Assembly (NCBI RefSeq): GCF_017308985.1
Contig: NZ_JADWPE010000001.1
Location: 62,001 to 126,000 of the forward strand
From: Lysobacter changpingensis
GTDB taxonomy: Bacteria; Pseudomonadota; Gammaproteobacteria; Xanthomonadales; Xanthomonadaceae
Length of the DNA: 64,000 bases
Reading direction: 5' to 3'
A model generated the notes under the pieces. It did not search any database. It was not told the origin of the DNA and worked only from the letters and a program-made list of their open reading frames with translations. Below, in pieces: positions 1 through 9,800 of this stretch; position 1 is the stretch's first letter; the number at the start of each line of letters is the position of its first letter. Made by a program: the position numbers and the translations under genes.

Positions 1-1014
1 GTCGGCCCAGTAGCCGTTGATGCTCAGCGTGCCCTGCGCGAAGTCGCTGTCGGTGTAGATGACGTTGACCTGCTCGAAGTCGTTGAACTCGGACTTGCTG
101 CCGAACAGGTGGCCCTTCTCCGACGTGTTCGTCGAGGGGTTCGGGCACTCCACCGGATCGTAGCGGCAGCCGTCGACCTGGATGTAGTCGCCGTTGCCCT
201 CGATCTTGAAGCGGCTGTAGGAGGCCTGCAGGCGCTTCTCGCCACTCTCGCCGAAGTTGATGCCGCCCTTCAGGAACACGTTCTCCGAGGAGGAATCGTG
301 GGTCGAGCCGCTGGTGTTCATGCCCAGGCGGCGGCCGTCGCCGTCGTAGCCCATGCCGCGCTCCACGCGCGAGAGGCCGACGACCATGTCGTAGGCGTCC
401 TGCTTGCGCATGAAGTTCATGCCGACCTTCCAGCCTTCGCTGTCGTCCTTGAACTGGGTCGAATAGCGCGTGACGAAGCGGAACTCGTTGCCTTCCTTCG
501 TCGGCGTGGCGGACAGGTAGTTGATGATGCCGCCCGCCGCGCCGATGCCCTCCGACGCGGACGGGCCGTTGATCACTTCCACGCGATCGACGATGCCCAT
601 GTCGGTGAAGGTCGCATTGCGGCTGCCGTCGCGCAGCGGCGAGCCCTGCGGCACGCCGTCGAACAGGCGCAGCGCGACGCGACCGCGCAGCGTCTCGCCG
701 GAGTTGCTCATCGCCTGCGACGCCTCTGCGTAACCCGGGACGGTCTTCGCGAGCACCGCGGTCGCGTCCTCGGTGACCAGCAGCGTGTTCTTGATTTCTT
801 CCTTGGACACCAGCGTGATCGCGCCGGGAATCTTGTCCACCGCCTTGGGCGTGCGCACGCCGGTGACGATGACGTTGTCCAGGTTGGTGGCTTCCTGCTC
901 GCTGCCGGGGTCTTCTTCCGCGCCCTGCGACGGCGGGTTCATCGATTGCGCATTCGCCGGCAAGGCGGATGCGAGCAGCACGCACGTTATCGCTGCGGTC
1001 AACGGTTTGATCAT
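1..1014 (-). CDS. TonB-dependent receptor, N-terminal part (runs off left edge)
   Basis: This is the first 338 codons of an outer-membrane TonB-dependent receptor whose C-terminal barrel lies outside the window. The start is ATG at 1014. It is followed by a signal peptide ending near ALPANAQS, a TonB-box-like DNVIVTG segment at about residue 46, and a plug domain with RVEVINGPSASEGIGAAGG, the usual plug signature of the family. The first barrel strands follow (RLQASYSRFKIEG). The frame is open to base 1 without a stop. The LysR, symporter and CitE-like genes lie upstream on the same strand, so the receptor may serve the same uptake pathway; the ligand cannot be read from the sequence. The family call is firm, the substrate unknown. 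Confidence 0.9.
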   Translation of the reverse strand, partial: MIKPLTAAITCVLLASALPANAQSMNPPSQGAEEDPGSEQEATNLDNVIVTGVRTPKAVDKIPGAITLVSKEEIKNTLLVTEDATAVLAKTVPGYAEASQAMSNSGETLRGRVALRLFDGVPQGSPLRDGSRNATFTDMGIVDRVEVINGPSASEGIGAAGGIINYLSATPTKEGNEFRFVTRYSTQFKDDSEGWKVGMNFMRKQDAYDMVVGLSRVERGMGYDGDGRRLGMNTSGSTHDSSSENVFLKGGINFGESGEKRLQASYSRFKIEGNGDYIQVDGCRYDPVECPNPSTNTSEKGHLFGSKSEFNDFEQVNVIYTDSDFAQGTLSINGYWAD

Positions 1015-1280
1015 GACGGATCTCTATTTTTTGTTCTGGTGGCTGCGCCGGCCATTGCGGCCTGCGCTCTACGTTCGGCCCGCGCGTTCCGTGTGGCGGA
1101 TCGCGCGGACGACGCCCCTCCCGGCGCCTTCAGAAACACCGTCTTTCAACGCATGTGTTTCGGGCACAGAACGTATGCCCTTGCAGGGCCTCATTGAACC
1201 GTCGCGCGGTATGTTCAGAGGCTAGTTTTTGTTTGCAGCGATGTGACGATTTATTGCGTCGCAGCAGAAAACCGGCGGAA

Positions 1281-2147
1281 TCAGCACACTTTGCAGCTCT
1301 CCTCGAGCAGCACGTGCACCAGCCGCACGCGCACGCTCGATCGCGACCACACGATGCCGATGCGGCGCGGCACGCATTCGTTCGGCAGCGGCATGCGCAC
1401 CAGACGCAGGCCCTCGGGCCACGGCTGCGCCCAGTCGGGCACCAGCGACACGCCCAGCCCGCGGTCGACCATCACCGCGATCGCGTTCAGGGCGTTCAGT
1501 TCGAAGCGCTCGCGCGGCACGATGCCCGCGTTGCGCAGGTATTCGTCGGCCTGGCGACCGCCCCATTGATGCCGGTCGTAGCGGATCAGCGGCTCGTTCG
1601 CGAGCAGTTCGTGCGGATCGCGGTGCGCCATCGATTCCGGCGCCAGCACGACCAGCGGCTCTTCGCGAAGCAGCCGCCAGTCGCAGGTCTTGGGCAGGGA
1701 GAACGGCGCCTGGAGCACGATGGCGGCGTCCACGTCGCCCGCTTCCACCGCGCGGTACAGGTCGGCCGAATACCCCGGCTTGATGAACACGTTGATCTGC
1801 GGGAACTGCTGGACCATGCGCACCAGGATGTCCGGCAGCATGCCCGCGAGCGCCGTCGGGCAGGCGCCCAGGCGCAGTTCGCCGGACAGCGCCTTGTCGT
1901 TGGCGACGCTGCGCAGGTCGGCGACGTCGCGCAGCAGGTCGCGCGCGCGTTCCAGGATGCGCGCGCCCTCCTCCGTGACGCTCACCGTGCGGCCGGCGCG
2001 CGCGATCAGCGGCGCGCCGAGTTCGCGTTCCAGCGTGCGGATCTGCTGCGACACCGCCGCTGGCGTGATGTTCAGCTCGCGTGCCGCCGCGGCCATGGAG
2101 CCGCGGTCGGCGACGATGACGAACGTGTTCAGGAACTGCGTGTCCAC
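1281..2147 (-). CDS. LysR-family transcriptional regulator
   Basis: This is a 288-residue LysR-type regulator, a normal length for the family. Residues 1-60 form the winged helix-turn-helix (FLNTFVIVADRGSMAAAARELNITPAAVSQQIRTLE), and the rest is a periplasmic-binding-protein-like effector domain (SGELRLGACPTALAGMLPDIL). It lies 56 bp downstream of the symporter gene on the same strand and 266 bp upstream of the TonB receptor. It therefore probably controls the transport cluster, with a small imported acid or a CoA-linked product as co-inducer. The ligand is inference. A palindrome at 5585-5601, upstream of the first gene of the cluster, is a possible binding site. Confidence 0.92.
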   Translation of the reverse strand: MDTQFLNTFVIVADRGSMAAAARELNITPAAVSQQIRTLERELGAPLIARAGRTVSVTEEGARILERARDLLRDVADLRSVANDKALSGELRLGACPTALAGMLPDILVRMVQQFPQINVFIKPGYSADLYRAVEAGDVDAAIVLQAPFSLPKTCDWRLLREEPLVVLAPESMAHRDPHELLANEPLIRYDRHQWGGRQADEYLRNAGIVPRERFELNALNAIAVMVDRGLGVSLVPDWAQPWPEGLRLVRMPLPNECVPRRIGIVWSRSSVRVRLVHVLLEESCKVC

Positions 2148-2203
2148 CGGCTACCTCGCTGTGCGGCGCAGAAGGCTACACAACGGGCGCGCGGGTGGAA
2201 ACA

Positions 2204-4639
2204 TCAGCCCGCGGCGCCTTCGGCGACGGCGGCCCCTGGCTTGACCTGGTCGCGCCGGTAGATCGTCAGTCCGGCCAGCGATCGCTGCGGTGGCGGGAAG
2301 AACAGGCTCGCCACGTAGCCGATCACGATGCACAGCAGGATCGAGATCGCCAGGTAGAAGTACGGGTGCACCAGGTCCATCGACCAGGCCAGCATGGTCA
2401 GCGCGATGCTGCCGGCGATGCCGATCGCCACGCCCTGCGAGTTCGCGCGCCGGGTGAACATCCCCAGCGTGTACGCGCCGGCGAAACCGCCGCCGAGCAG
2501 GCCGGCCAGTTCGATGGACACGTCGAACAGCGAATGGATGTCGAACCGCGCCAGCAGCAGCGCCGCGCCGATGCCGATCAGGCCGACGACCACGGTCATC
2601 ACCTCGGCGAAGAACACGCTCTGCTTCGGCGTCGGGTTCTTCGCGAGTTTTTCGTAGAAGTCGACCGAGATGAGCGTCGCGACCGAATTCATGATCCCCG
2701 ACAGCGTCGCCATCGCCGCGGCGAAGATGCCGGCGATGATCAGTCCCGTCACGCCCATCGGCAGCTCGGCGGCGATGAACAGCGGGAAGGTCGCGTCCAC
2801 GGGCAGCAGCGGATTCATGCGTTCCGGATGCGACTGGTAGTACACGTACAGCGCGGTGCCGATGCCGTAGAAGATGAAACCGCCCGGGATCATGATGGCC
2901 GCGAAGGCCCACACCGAGCGCCCGGCTTCCTTGTCCGATTCGGTGGATAGCACCCGCTGCATCAGCACCTGGTCCTTCGGGAAGGTCAGCACCACATCGA
3001 AGATCACCAGGAAGATGAAGCCCCACACGGTGGCCTTGGTGAGGTCGAAACTGAAGTCCAGCAGCCTGGTCTTGTCGGCCGCCGCGGCGACCTGCGCGAA
3101 TTCGGGGAAGCCGCCCTTCACGTGCCAGACAATGAAGGCAATGGCGAAGATCGCGCCGCCCATCTTCACGATGACCTGCACGAAGTCGGTCCAGATCACC
3201 GCCTTCATCCCGCCCATCGCGGTGTAGACGATGGTGAAGCCGCCCATCAGCAGCACGCTCCACACCACGTCGATGCCGGTGATGGTGGAGATGCCCAGCG
3301 CCGGCAGGAACAGGATCACGCTCATGCGGCTGCCGATCTGCATCACGATGCACAGGGCGCTCGCGAGCATGCGGATCGAGGGGTGGAAGCGCGTTTCCAG
3401 GTAGCTGAACACCGACATCAGGTTCAGCCGCCGCAGCAGCGGGACGATGACGATGGCCACGAACACCAGGCCCAGCACCGCGACGAGGTTGTTGGTGAGG
3501 TATTGCCAGTTCGTCTCGAACGCCTTGGCGGGGATCGCGATGAAGCTGATCGAACTGGTGTTGGCGGCGTACAGGCTGACGCCGGCGGCCCAGAACGGGA
3601 TCGAGCGCCCGCCGACGAAGAAGTCCGACGTCGATTTGCGCTTCTCGCGCAGGTAGAAGTACAGGCCGATGCCGATCATCGATACCAGGTAGACCACGAT
3701 GACCGCCCAGTCGAGCCAGCTGAGCAGCAGCTTGCGCGCCTGCACCTGCACGAACGACGCGAGCGCGCCGCCGGTGCCCGGCGCGACCTGCACCAGGCCG
3801 TCGCGCCACGCGGCGCTGAGCGCCGGACCGGCGACGCCGCGTCCCGGCAGCGTGGCCCACGCCTGCACGATGATCTGGAACGTCATCATCGACGGCGCCG
3901 CGTCCGGCGCCGCCGGATCGCGCACGAGATAGAGCACGTGCGCCTGGCCCATCGCGCGCGCCGAGCCGGGCTGGATCGTGCCGGGCACGTCGGGCATCGC
4001 CTGCCAGCCGTGTTCGCCGGACCAGCGCCACAGCCGATCCGGGCCGCCGTCGGCGGCGATCGTCGCCAGCAGCTGGCCGCGCTGCGCGACGAGCGAGGTG
4101 ACGCGTCCCTGCGCGAGCCCACGCGGCCCGAGGCTCCACGAGGGCGTCGGCGATGCGGTATCCAGCTGCAGTACCGCCGTTTCGCCGGTGCTCTCGTCGG
4201 TGCCGGCGACGTAGACCCGGTTGTCGCCGAACGCGCCCTGCGCGTCGCGCAATGCGAACGGGAGCGACGGAAGGGCCTGTGCCTGCAACCGATCCCCGGC
4301 GAGAGCAAGACGCGCGACACCCTCGATCCGCTGCGGCCCGGCACCGGTCAGCGCGAATGCCGCATCGCCATTGCCGAACGCCGAACGCACCGGTGCATCG
4401 CCCGCCCACGCCAGCGGCGACCAGCCGCTGCGATCGACGTTCAGCACCGACGCCCCGCTAGCACCGAGCACCACCGGACGCTGCGCGACGGTCGCCAGCA
4501 CCAGCGGCGACTCGATCGAAGGCAGTGCGGGCAGGCTGTCGGCTTCGACCGACGCCAGGCTTTCCGCGGCGCACGGCGCGCTCGCGAACGCCAGCAGGCA
4601 CACCGCCGCGACGCGTCGAAGCCATTGCGGCAGGTTCAT
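2204..4639 (-). CDS. Sodium/solute symporter fused to an N-terminal periplasmic beta-propeller-like domain
   Basis: The product (811 aa) has a signal-peptide-like N-terminus (MNLPQWLRRVAAVCLLAFAS), then about 275 residues of repeated short beta-strand units (for example DNRVYVAGTDE...VLQLDTASPTPSW) resembling kelch or NanM-type propellers. From residue about 305 it is an SSS-family transporter (DWAVIVVYLVSMIGIG, then SDFFVGGRSIPFWAAGVSLYA) with 13-14 membrane segments. SSS proteins usually have a periplasmic N-terminus, so the propeller would face the periplasm. The chosen ATG overlaps the CitE-like stop by four bases (ATGA), indicating translational coupling. Ordinary SSS carriers have 500-600 residues, so the extra domain is clear. 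The substrate is unknown; a propeller that binds or epimerises the substrate before uptake is inference. Confidence 0.88.
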   Translation of the reverse strand: MNLPQWLRRVAAVCLLAFASAPCAAESLASVEADSLPALPSIESPLVLATVAQRPVVLGASGASVLNVDRSGWSPLAWAGDAPVRSAFGNGDAAFALTGAGPQRIEGVARLALAGDRLQAQALPSLPFALRDAQGAFGDNRVYVAGTDESTGETAVLQLDTASPTPSWSLGPRGLAQGRVTSLVAQRGQLLATIAADGGPDRLWRWSGEHGWQAMPDVPGTIQPGSARAMGQAHVLYLVRDPAAPDAAPSMMTFQIIVQAWATLPGRGVAGPALSAAWRDGLVQVAPGTGGALASFVQVQARKLLLSWLDWAVIVVYLVSMIGIGLYFYLREKRKSTSDFFVGGRSIPFWAAGVSLYAANTSSISFIAIPAKAFETNWQYLTNNLVAVLGLVFVAIVIVPLLRRLNLMSVFSYLETRFHPSIRMLASALCIVMQIGSRMSVILFLPALGISTITGIDVVWSVLLMGGFTIVYTAMGGMKAVIWTDFVQVIVKMGGAIFAIAFIVWHVKGGFPEFAQVAAAADKTRLLDFSFDLTKATVWGFIFLVIFDVVLTFPKDQVLMQRVLSTESDKEAGRSVWAFAAIMIPGGFIFYGIGTALYVYYQSHPERMNPLLPVDATFPLFIAAELPMGVTGLIIAGIFAAAMATLSGIMNSVATLISVDFYEKLAKNPTPKQSVFFAEVMTVVVGLIGIGAALLLARFDIHSLFDVSIELAGLLGGGFAGAYTLGMFTRRANSQGVAIGIAGSIALTMLAWSMDLVHPYFYLAISILLCIVIGYVASLFFPPPQRSLAGLTIYRRDQVKPGAAVAEGAAG

Positions 4640-5511
4640 CGATTCGGCTCCGTAACGTGCGTGGACTGGCGTTGCGCGGCGGCGATTATCGCTTCGGCGC
4701 GACGCAGGAACGGCGGATCGACCATGCGGCCGTCGACCGAGAACGCACCGCGCCCGGCGTCGCGCGCGACCCGCGCCGCCTCGACGACGCGCTGCGCGGC
4801 GGCCACTTCGGCCTCGCCGACGCGGAAGATCGCGTTCGCCCATTCGACCTGGCGCGGGTGGATGCAACTCTTGCCGACGAACCCCAGGCTGCGCGCGAGT
4901 TCGGCTTCGGCCTGGAACTGCGCGCCGTCGCGAAACTCCGGATGCGCGCTGTCGCACGCGAACACGCCCGCCTGCGCCGCCGCGAGGCGCACGGCAAACA
5001 TCGCCGAATGGACGTTCTCGCCGCGACGGCGATCGATGCCCAAGGGTTCGAACAGGTCGCCCAGGCCCAGCTGCAATCCGGCCACGCCGGGATGCGCGGC
5101 GGCGATCCGCGCCGCATCGCGCAGCCCCTTGGGCGTTTCGATGTTGACCAGCAGGCCGGGCAAACCGCCGTCGCGATGCAGGTGGCGTTCGAGCGCTTCG
5201 ATGGCGTGCAGCACGTCGTCGGCGCTTTCCACCTTCGGCACGTTCAACAGGTCCACGCGCGCGCCGGCGAGCGCCTGCAGGTCCGCTTCGAAATCCGCCG
5301 AATCCGGCGCATTGGTGCGCACGATCAGGGTCTTGTCGCTCGCGAGCGCGCGCGCCGAGCGCAGGAACGCGGCCAGGTCCGCACGCGCCTGCGCCTTGCC
5401 GGCCTGCGCGACGGAATCCTCCAGATCGAAGGACAGCGCATCGGCCGCACCGTCCATGGCCTTCACGAACAGCTCCGGCCGGCACCCCGGTACGAACAAT
5501 TTGCTACGCAT
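4636..5511 (-). CDS. CitE-like HpcH/HpaI-family aldolase / CoA ester lyase
   Basis: This 291-residue protein has the TIM-barrel features of the CitE/citramalyl-CoA or malyl-CoA lyase family: MRSKLFVPGCRPELF at the start, the metal-site stretch ALSFDLEDSV, the conserved arginine in LIVRTNAPDS, INVIET-like VNIETPKG, GLQLGLGDL, and SCIHPRQVEWAN near the C-terminus. Members cleave or form C-C bonds of hydroxyacyl-CoA esters using Mg2+. It is the first gene of a minus-strand cluster with a coupled symporter and a LysR regulator, which suggests uptake and breakdown of a small carboxylate. The exact substrate cannot be assigned. Stand-alone members (without CitD/CitF, as here) are usually not citrate lyase subunits. 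Confidence 0.88.
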   Translation of the reverse strand: MRSKLFVPGCRPELFVKAMDGAADALSFDLEDSVAQAGKAQARADLAAFLRSARALASDKTLIVRTNAPDSADFEADLQALAGARVDLLNVPKVESADDVLHAIEALERHLHRDGGLPGLLVNIETPKGLRDAARIAAAHPGVAGLQLGLGDLFEPLGIDRRRGENVHSAMFAVRLAAAQAGVFACDSAHPEFRDGAQFQAEAELARSLGFVGKSCIHPRQVEWANAIFRVGEAEVAAAQRVVEAARVARDAGRGAFSVDGRMVDPPFLRRAEAIIAAAQRQSTHVTEPNR

Positions 5512-5584
5512 GTCCCCGCCTCGTCATGGACTGGAGTGTCGGCGAAGCGGAACCGGACAGGACCCACGCGAAGGGAGATTCAGA

Positions 5585-5601
5585 CGATAGATTTGCTATC
5601 G
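5585..5601. promoter_or_regulatory. Candidate LysR-type operator (inverted repeat)
   Basis: CGATAG-ATTTG-CTATCG is a perfect inverted repeat with 6-bp arms. It lies 74 bp upstream of the CitE-like start and in the divergent region shared with the hydrolase gene at 5754. LysR-family sites are AT-rich interrupted palindromes in this position, and a LysR gene is in the same cluster. The spacing is T-N9-A, not the classical T-N11-A, so the assignment is tentative. Confidence 0.4.
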
Positions 5602-5753
5602 AATTGGCGATGCGATGCGCACGCAACCATGACGCAGTGCAGCAGGGATCCCGACGACGTACGCACGCGTGCGGATGGCCGCCGCCGATCGACCGCATTC
5701 CCTTGACGCCCTGCATCCGACACTCGCGCCTCACCCGCACGGACGCCGGAACG

Positions 5754-6599
5754 ATGACCACGCCGACCACGATCGAAGGCCTCGCGGTGCGCACGGCGGG
5801 CGATCACAGCCGCCCCGCGTTGCTGCTGTTGCACGGATTTCCCGCGTCGTCCGCATCGTTCCGCGACGTGATCGCGCCGCTGTCCGACACCTGTTTCGTG
5901 ATCGCGCCGGACCTGCCCGGCTTCGGGCAGTCCGAACCGATCGAGCCGCCCTCCTTCGAGCGCCATGCCGACGCGGTCGAGCGCCTGCTGGCGAAACTGG
6001 ATGTGGACTCCTGGTACCTCTACGTCCACGATTTCGGCGCGCCGGTGGCGTTGCATCTGGCCACGCGCGCGCCGGACGCGGTGCGCGGCCTGATCGTGCA
6101 GAACGCGAACGTCCACGCCAGCGGCATGGGACCGTCGTGGGAGGCGACGAAAGCGTACTGGCGCGATCCGACGCCGGAAAACGAAGCCGCCGCGACCGCG
6201 CATCTCACGTACGAGGGAACGCGTTACCAGTACGTGGGCGACATTCCGCCAGACATCGCCGCGCGGATCGATCCGGCGCAATGGGAGCAGGACTGGCGCG
6301 TCATGTCCCTGCCCGGCCGCATCGCGATGCAGCGCGCGCTGGTGTACGACTATCGCCGTCACGTGGCGCGCTTCGGCGAGATCGCGCGGTACCTGGAACA
6401 ACGGCAGCCGCCGGCGCTGATGCTGTGGGGACGGCACGACGTGTTCTTCGACCTGGACGAAACGCTGTCGTGGATGAAGGCGCTGCCGCGCATGGAGGCG
6501 CACATCCTCGACGGGCCGCACCTGCTGCTGGAGACGCATGCCGCGCGGTGCGCGGGGTTGATGCGGGGATTCGTGCGGGGCGTCGAGGGCCTGGAATAG
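5754..6599 (+). CDS. Alpha/beta hydrolase with Asp nucleophile (epoxide hydrolase / dehalogenase-like)
   Basis: This 281-residue cytoplasmic hydrolase has the oxyanion motif HGFP (residues 27-30), the nucleophile elbow VHDFGAP with Asp93 where esterases have Ser, an acid in GRHD (about residue 230), and the catalytic His in GPHLLLE near 265. An Asp nucleophile is typical of epoxide hydrolases and haloalkane or haloacetate dehalogenases, which act through a covalent ester intermediate. The ATG at 5754 was chosen because the domain begins directly after it; the frame is open farther upstream but that part looks non-coding. It is divergent from the CitE-like operon, and a link to it is not established. 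Confidence 0.88.
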   Translation: MTTPTTIEGLAVRTAGDHSRPALLLLHGFPASSASFRDVIAPLSDTCFVIAPDLPGFGQSEPIEPPSFERHADAVERLLAKLDVDSWYLYVHDFGAPVALHLATRAPDAVRGLIVQNANVHASGMGPSWEATKAYWRDPTPENEAAATAHLTYEGTRYQYVGDIPPDIAARIDPAQWEQDWRVMSLPGRIAMQRALVYDYRRHVARFGEIARYLEQRQPPALMLWGRHDVFFDLDETLSWMKALPRMEAHILDGPHLLLETHAARCAGLMRGFVRGVEGLE

Positions 6600-6620
6600 C
6601 TTTCGCGCGCTTCTCCGCCG

Positions 6621-6785
6621 TCATCCCAGCGAAAGCTGGAACCCGTTTTGATTTTCGTCGACGCGCGGATGGCATGCGCATTCCAGCGAAAGCGAACTAC
6701 GGCGATCGTCGGAGCACCGCACGCCCCTGCCCTCACCGCAATCCCTCTCCCGGAGGGAGCGGGGCTCAAGCACCGCAGGTCCGCC
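6621..6785. repeat. Composite intergenic repeat (copy 1)
   Basis: The spacer between the hydrolase and autotransporter stop codons holds TCATCCCAGCGAAAGCTGGA (6621-6640), whose core CCAGC-GAAA-GCTGG is a perfect 5-bp stem with a GAAA loop. A second TTCCAGCGAAAGC lies at 6681-6693. Then comes a CCCTCACC...ATCCCTCTCCCGGAGGGAG hairpin (about 6730-6760). The same two modules in the same order occur at 62942-63062. They resemble the small palindromic intergenic repeats common in Xanthomonadaceae. The hairpins could also end transcription of the two convergent genes. Confidence 0.7.
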
Positions 6786-6825
6786 GCTCACCCAGGCGGG
6801 GTTGAAGCACCGCGATGGCCCACGC

Positions 6826-9800
6826 TCACCACCGCACATTCACCCCCACCGTCGCCGAACGCTGCTCGTAATCGGTGCCGTCCAGCTCATGGCTCGCCGA
6901 CAGCTGGCCGAACACGTTCACGTTGCGGCCGACCGCCGCCTCCACGCCCACGTCCAGCGTGGCCGAGGTGCCCAGGTCGTGGGTCGGGAACGCCTGCGGC
7001 GTCGCGGTCGAACCGGCCTGGCGCACGTCCAGCGCGCTGTCCTGTTCGCCGACGATGTTCTGCACGGCGAACTTCGCCCACGGCCGCACACGCGAGCCGG
7101 CGTTCGTGGTGAACGCCTTCTCGATGCGCAACGCGGCGCGCGCGGTGCCGACCACGGCGTCGTCGATGTGCAGCTCGCGACTCGCCGCGTCCACCAGGTC
7201 CTGCCACGACACCGCGCTGGCGATCAGTTCCACCTGCGGTTCCAGCGTCCAGCCGCTGTCGAGCGAGAACGCCTTGCCGGCGCGCGCGTCGAAGGTCAGG
7301 TAGTTGCCGACGATGCGCTGGGTGAAGCCGTCCGGCGTGCGGATGTCGGCCGACGGCCGGCTGCCGGCCAGGCTCAGGTCGAGGAAGCTGCCGCCGTTCC
7401 ACAGGTGGCTGGCGTACATGCCGACGGTGGGCGTGTCGAGTTCGATGCGCGCCTGGCTCATGCCGGCCAGCCCGCTCGAATTCGCGCCGCTGGACCAGTA
7501 CACGCCGCGCGTGTAGCCGATGTAGCCGCCGGCGCGGAACGCGCGGTTCGGACGCTCCAGGTCGCCGTCGATGCCCGCGTACATGCCGACGTCGTCACCC
7601 GACACGGCGAAGCCCGGGTTCGCGCCGAGTTCCAGTTCGTTCGCGGTAGCGGCCACCCACGCGCCGTGGCAGTCCTCCACCACGCCCTCGCCCGCGCCGC
7701 CGGTGGACGCGTCGCGCACGCCCTGGTCGCACGCGGGACGGCCAATGTTGCGGATGTCGCCCAGGCGCTGCTGCGCCATGCTCGTCGCGTGCTGGCTCAA
7801 CGCCGCGCCCAGACCCGGCAGCGCGCCGTAACCGGCGACTTCCGGCAGCAGCTGCGCCGACTCCGGCGTGAGGTACCAGTTGCGGTCGGCGTTCTGGTCG
7901 AAACTCCACGGCGTGACGCTGCCGCCCACGCGCACCTTGCCGCCTTCCACGTCGGTCGGGACGAAGCGGCCCGCGGTCGCGGCGTCGTCGTTCGGGCTCG
8001 ACACCACCAGCACCGGGCCGGCGTTGCTCAGGTCGCTGCCATCGCCCATGAACTCCACGCGCGTGTCGCCCGCGACGTCGCCGTCGACATCCATGCCGCC
8101 GGCCTGCGTCGCCGAGACGCCGATCCGCACCGTGCCGCCGTTGCTGGCGTAACGGCCGCCGATCGCCACGCGGTGCATGCCCAGCTCGATCGCGCCCGCG
8201 TTCTCGACGTCGCCGCCGATCGCCGCGCCCGCGTTGGCGAGCAGGGTCGAGGTGCCGTCGATGGCGAGCGTGCCGCCGCCCAGTTGCAGCGCGCTGGCGA
8301 GCGCGAGCGTCGTGCCGTTGCGCAGTTCCACGCGTTCCCAGCCGGTGAGCGACGGCGCGCCGCTCATCTGCATGCCGCTGAAGCCGACCACGTCGCGTCC
8401 GGCGCCGCCGTCCAGCGCGATCACGCCGCTCGCATCGCCCGCGGCGAAATGCACCGCATCGTCGCCCGCGCCGAAGGAGAACGCGCCGGCGACCGTGCCC
8501 ATCGAGGTGAACGTGTCGTCGCCGCTGGTGCCGGTGTACGTGCCGTCCACGCGCAGGCTCGCGCCGCTGGCGACGGTGGTCGTGCGCGCGGCGATGCTGC
8601 CGTTCGCGGTGACATGGACGGTGCCGGCGGCGATGTCGACGTTGGTGAGCTCCGAATCCGCCGGGCCATTGACGTCGAGCGTGCCGGCGCCGGTCTTGCG
8701 CAGGCTTTCGAAGCCCTGCACGGCGCCGAGGTCGGCGTGGGTCGCGATGTCGGTGTTCAACGTATCCACGCCCTGCCCCGCGTCGACGGTACCGACCAGG
8801 CGCGTGCCGTCGTGGATCGTCAGCATGTCGTCGCCCGCGCCGAGCGCGAGCACGCCGCTGCCGGTGTCCAGCGTGCCGGTGACGTCGACGACGTCGTTGC
8901 CGTCGCCGAGGTCGCCCGCGAGCAACGCCGTGCCCGACACGACGACGGTGTTCGCACCGGCGCTGCCGTCGATCGTGGCGACGCCGCCGCCCACGCTCCG
9001 CAGCGTGCCGGCCACGTCGAGCACCGTGCCATCGCCCATCGTCACCGTGGCGGTGTCGAGCGCGCCGTCGATCGCCAGCGTGCCGCCGTCGATGTGCGTG
9101 CCGTGGCTGAAGGTCGCATCCCCGGTCAGCGTCGCCACGCCCGCACCGTCCTTGCGCAGCGTTTCGAAGTTGATCGTCTGCGCCGCGTCGAAGCTCATCG
9201 CCGTGGCATTGTCGAGCACGACGGTGTCGATGTCGGCGCCGCCGTCGATCACGGTGGCCAGCGTCGCGCCGTCCTGCAGGGTCAGCGTGTCGTCGCCGCC
9301 GCACATCGCGACGGTGCCCGAACCCGACACCGTACCCCCGACCGTCATGCGATCCGCGCTGGCGCCGCAGCCGAAGCTGCCGTCGACGGCGAGCGTCGCG
9401 CCCGCGGCGACCACCGTGTCCAGCGCGGCGCCGGCGATGGCGGCGATGCTGCCGGCCGCGCCGACATGCAGCGTGCCCTCCAGCACTTCCACGCTCTGCA
9501 GCGCGGTGGTGCCCGGGCCGCTCACGTCCAGGGTGCCGCCGCCGAGCTTCGTGACGCCTTCGAAGTTGAGCAGCGCGCCGAATTCGGCGGTGCGTTCGAT
9601 GTCGTAGACGCGGCTGTCCATGCCCGCGCCGCCGTCGATGGTGCCGGTCACCACGGTGTCGTCGTGCACGACGAAACGGTCGTCGCCATCGCCCAGCGAC
9701 AGCGCCCCGGCGGCGGTGTCGAGCGTGCCGACCACGTCGAGCACGTCCTCGCCCGCGCCGAGGTCGCCGTCGAGCGTGGCCATCCCGTTCACCACGACCG

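Noticed and set aside
1191-1566. Small open frames around the TonB receptor and LysR genes
   Set aside because: They overlap the LysR gene antisense, have no ribosome sites and give Arg/Ala-rich products.
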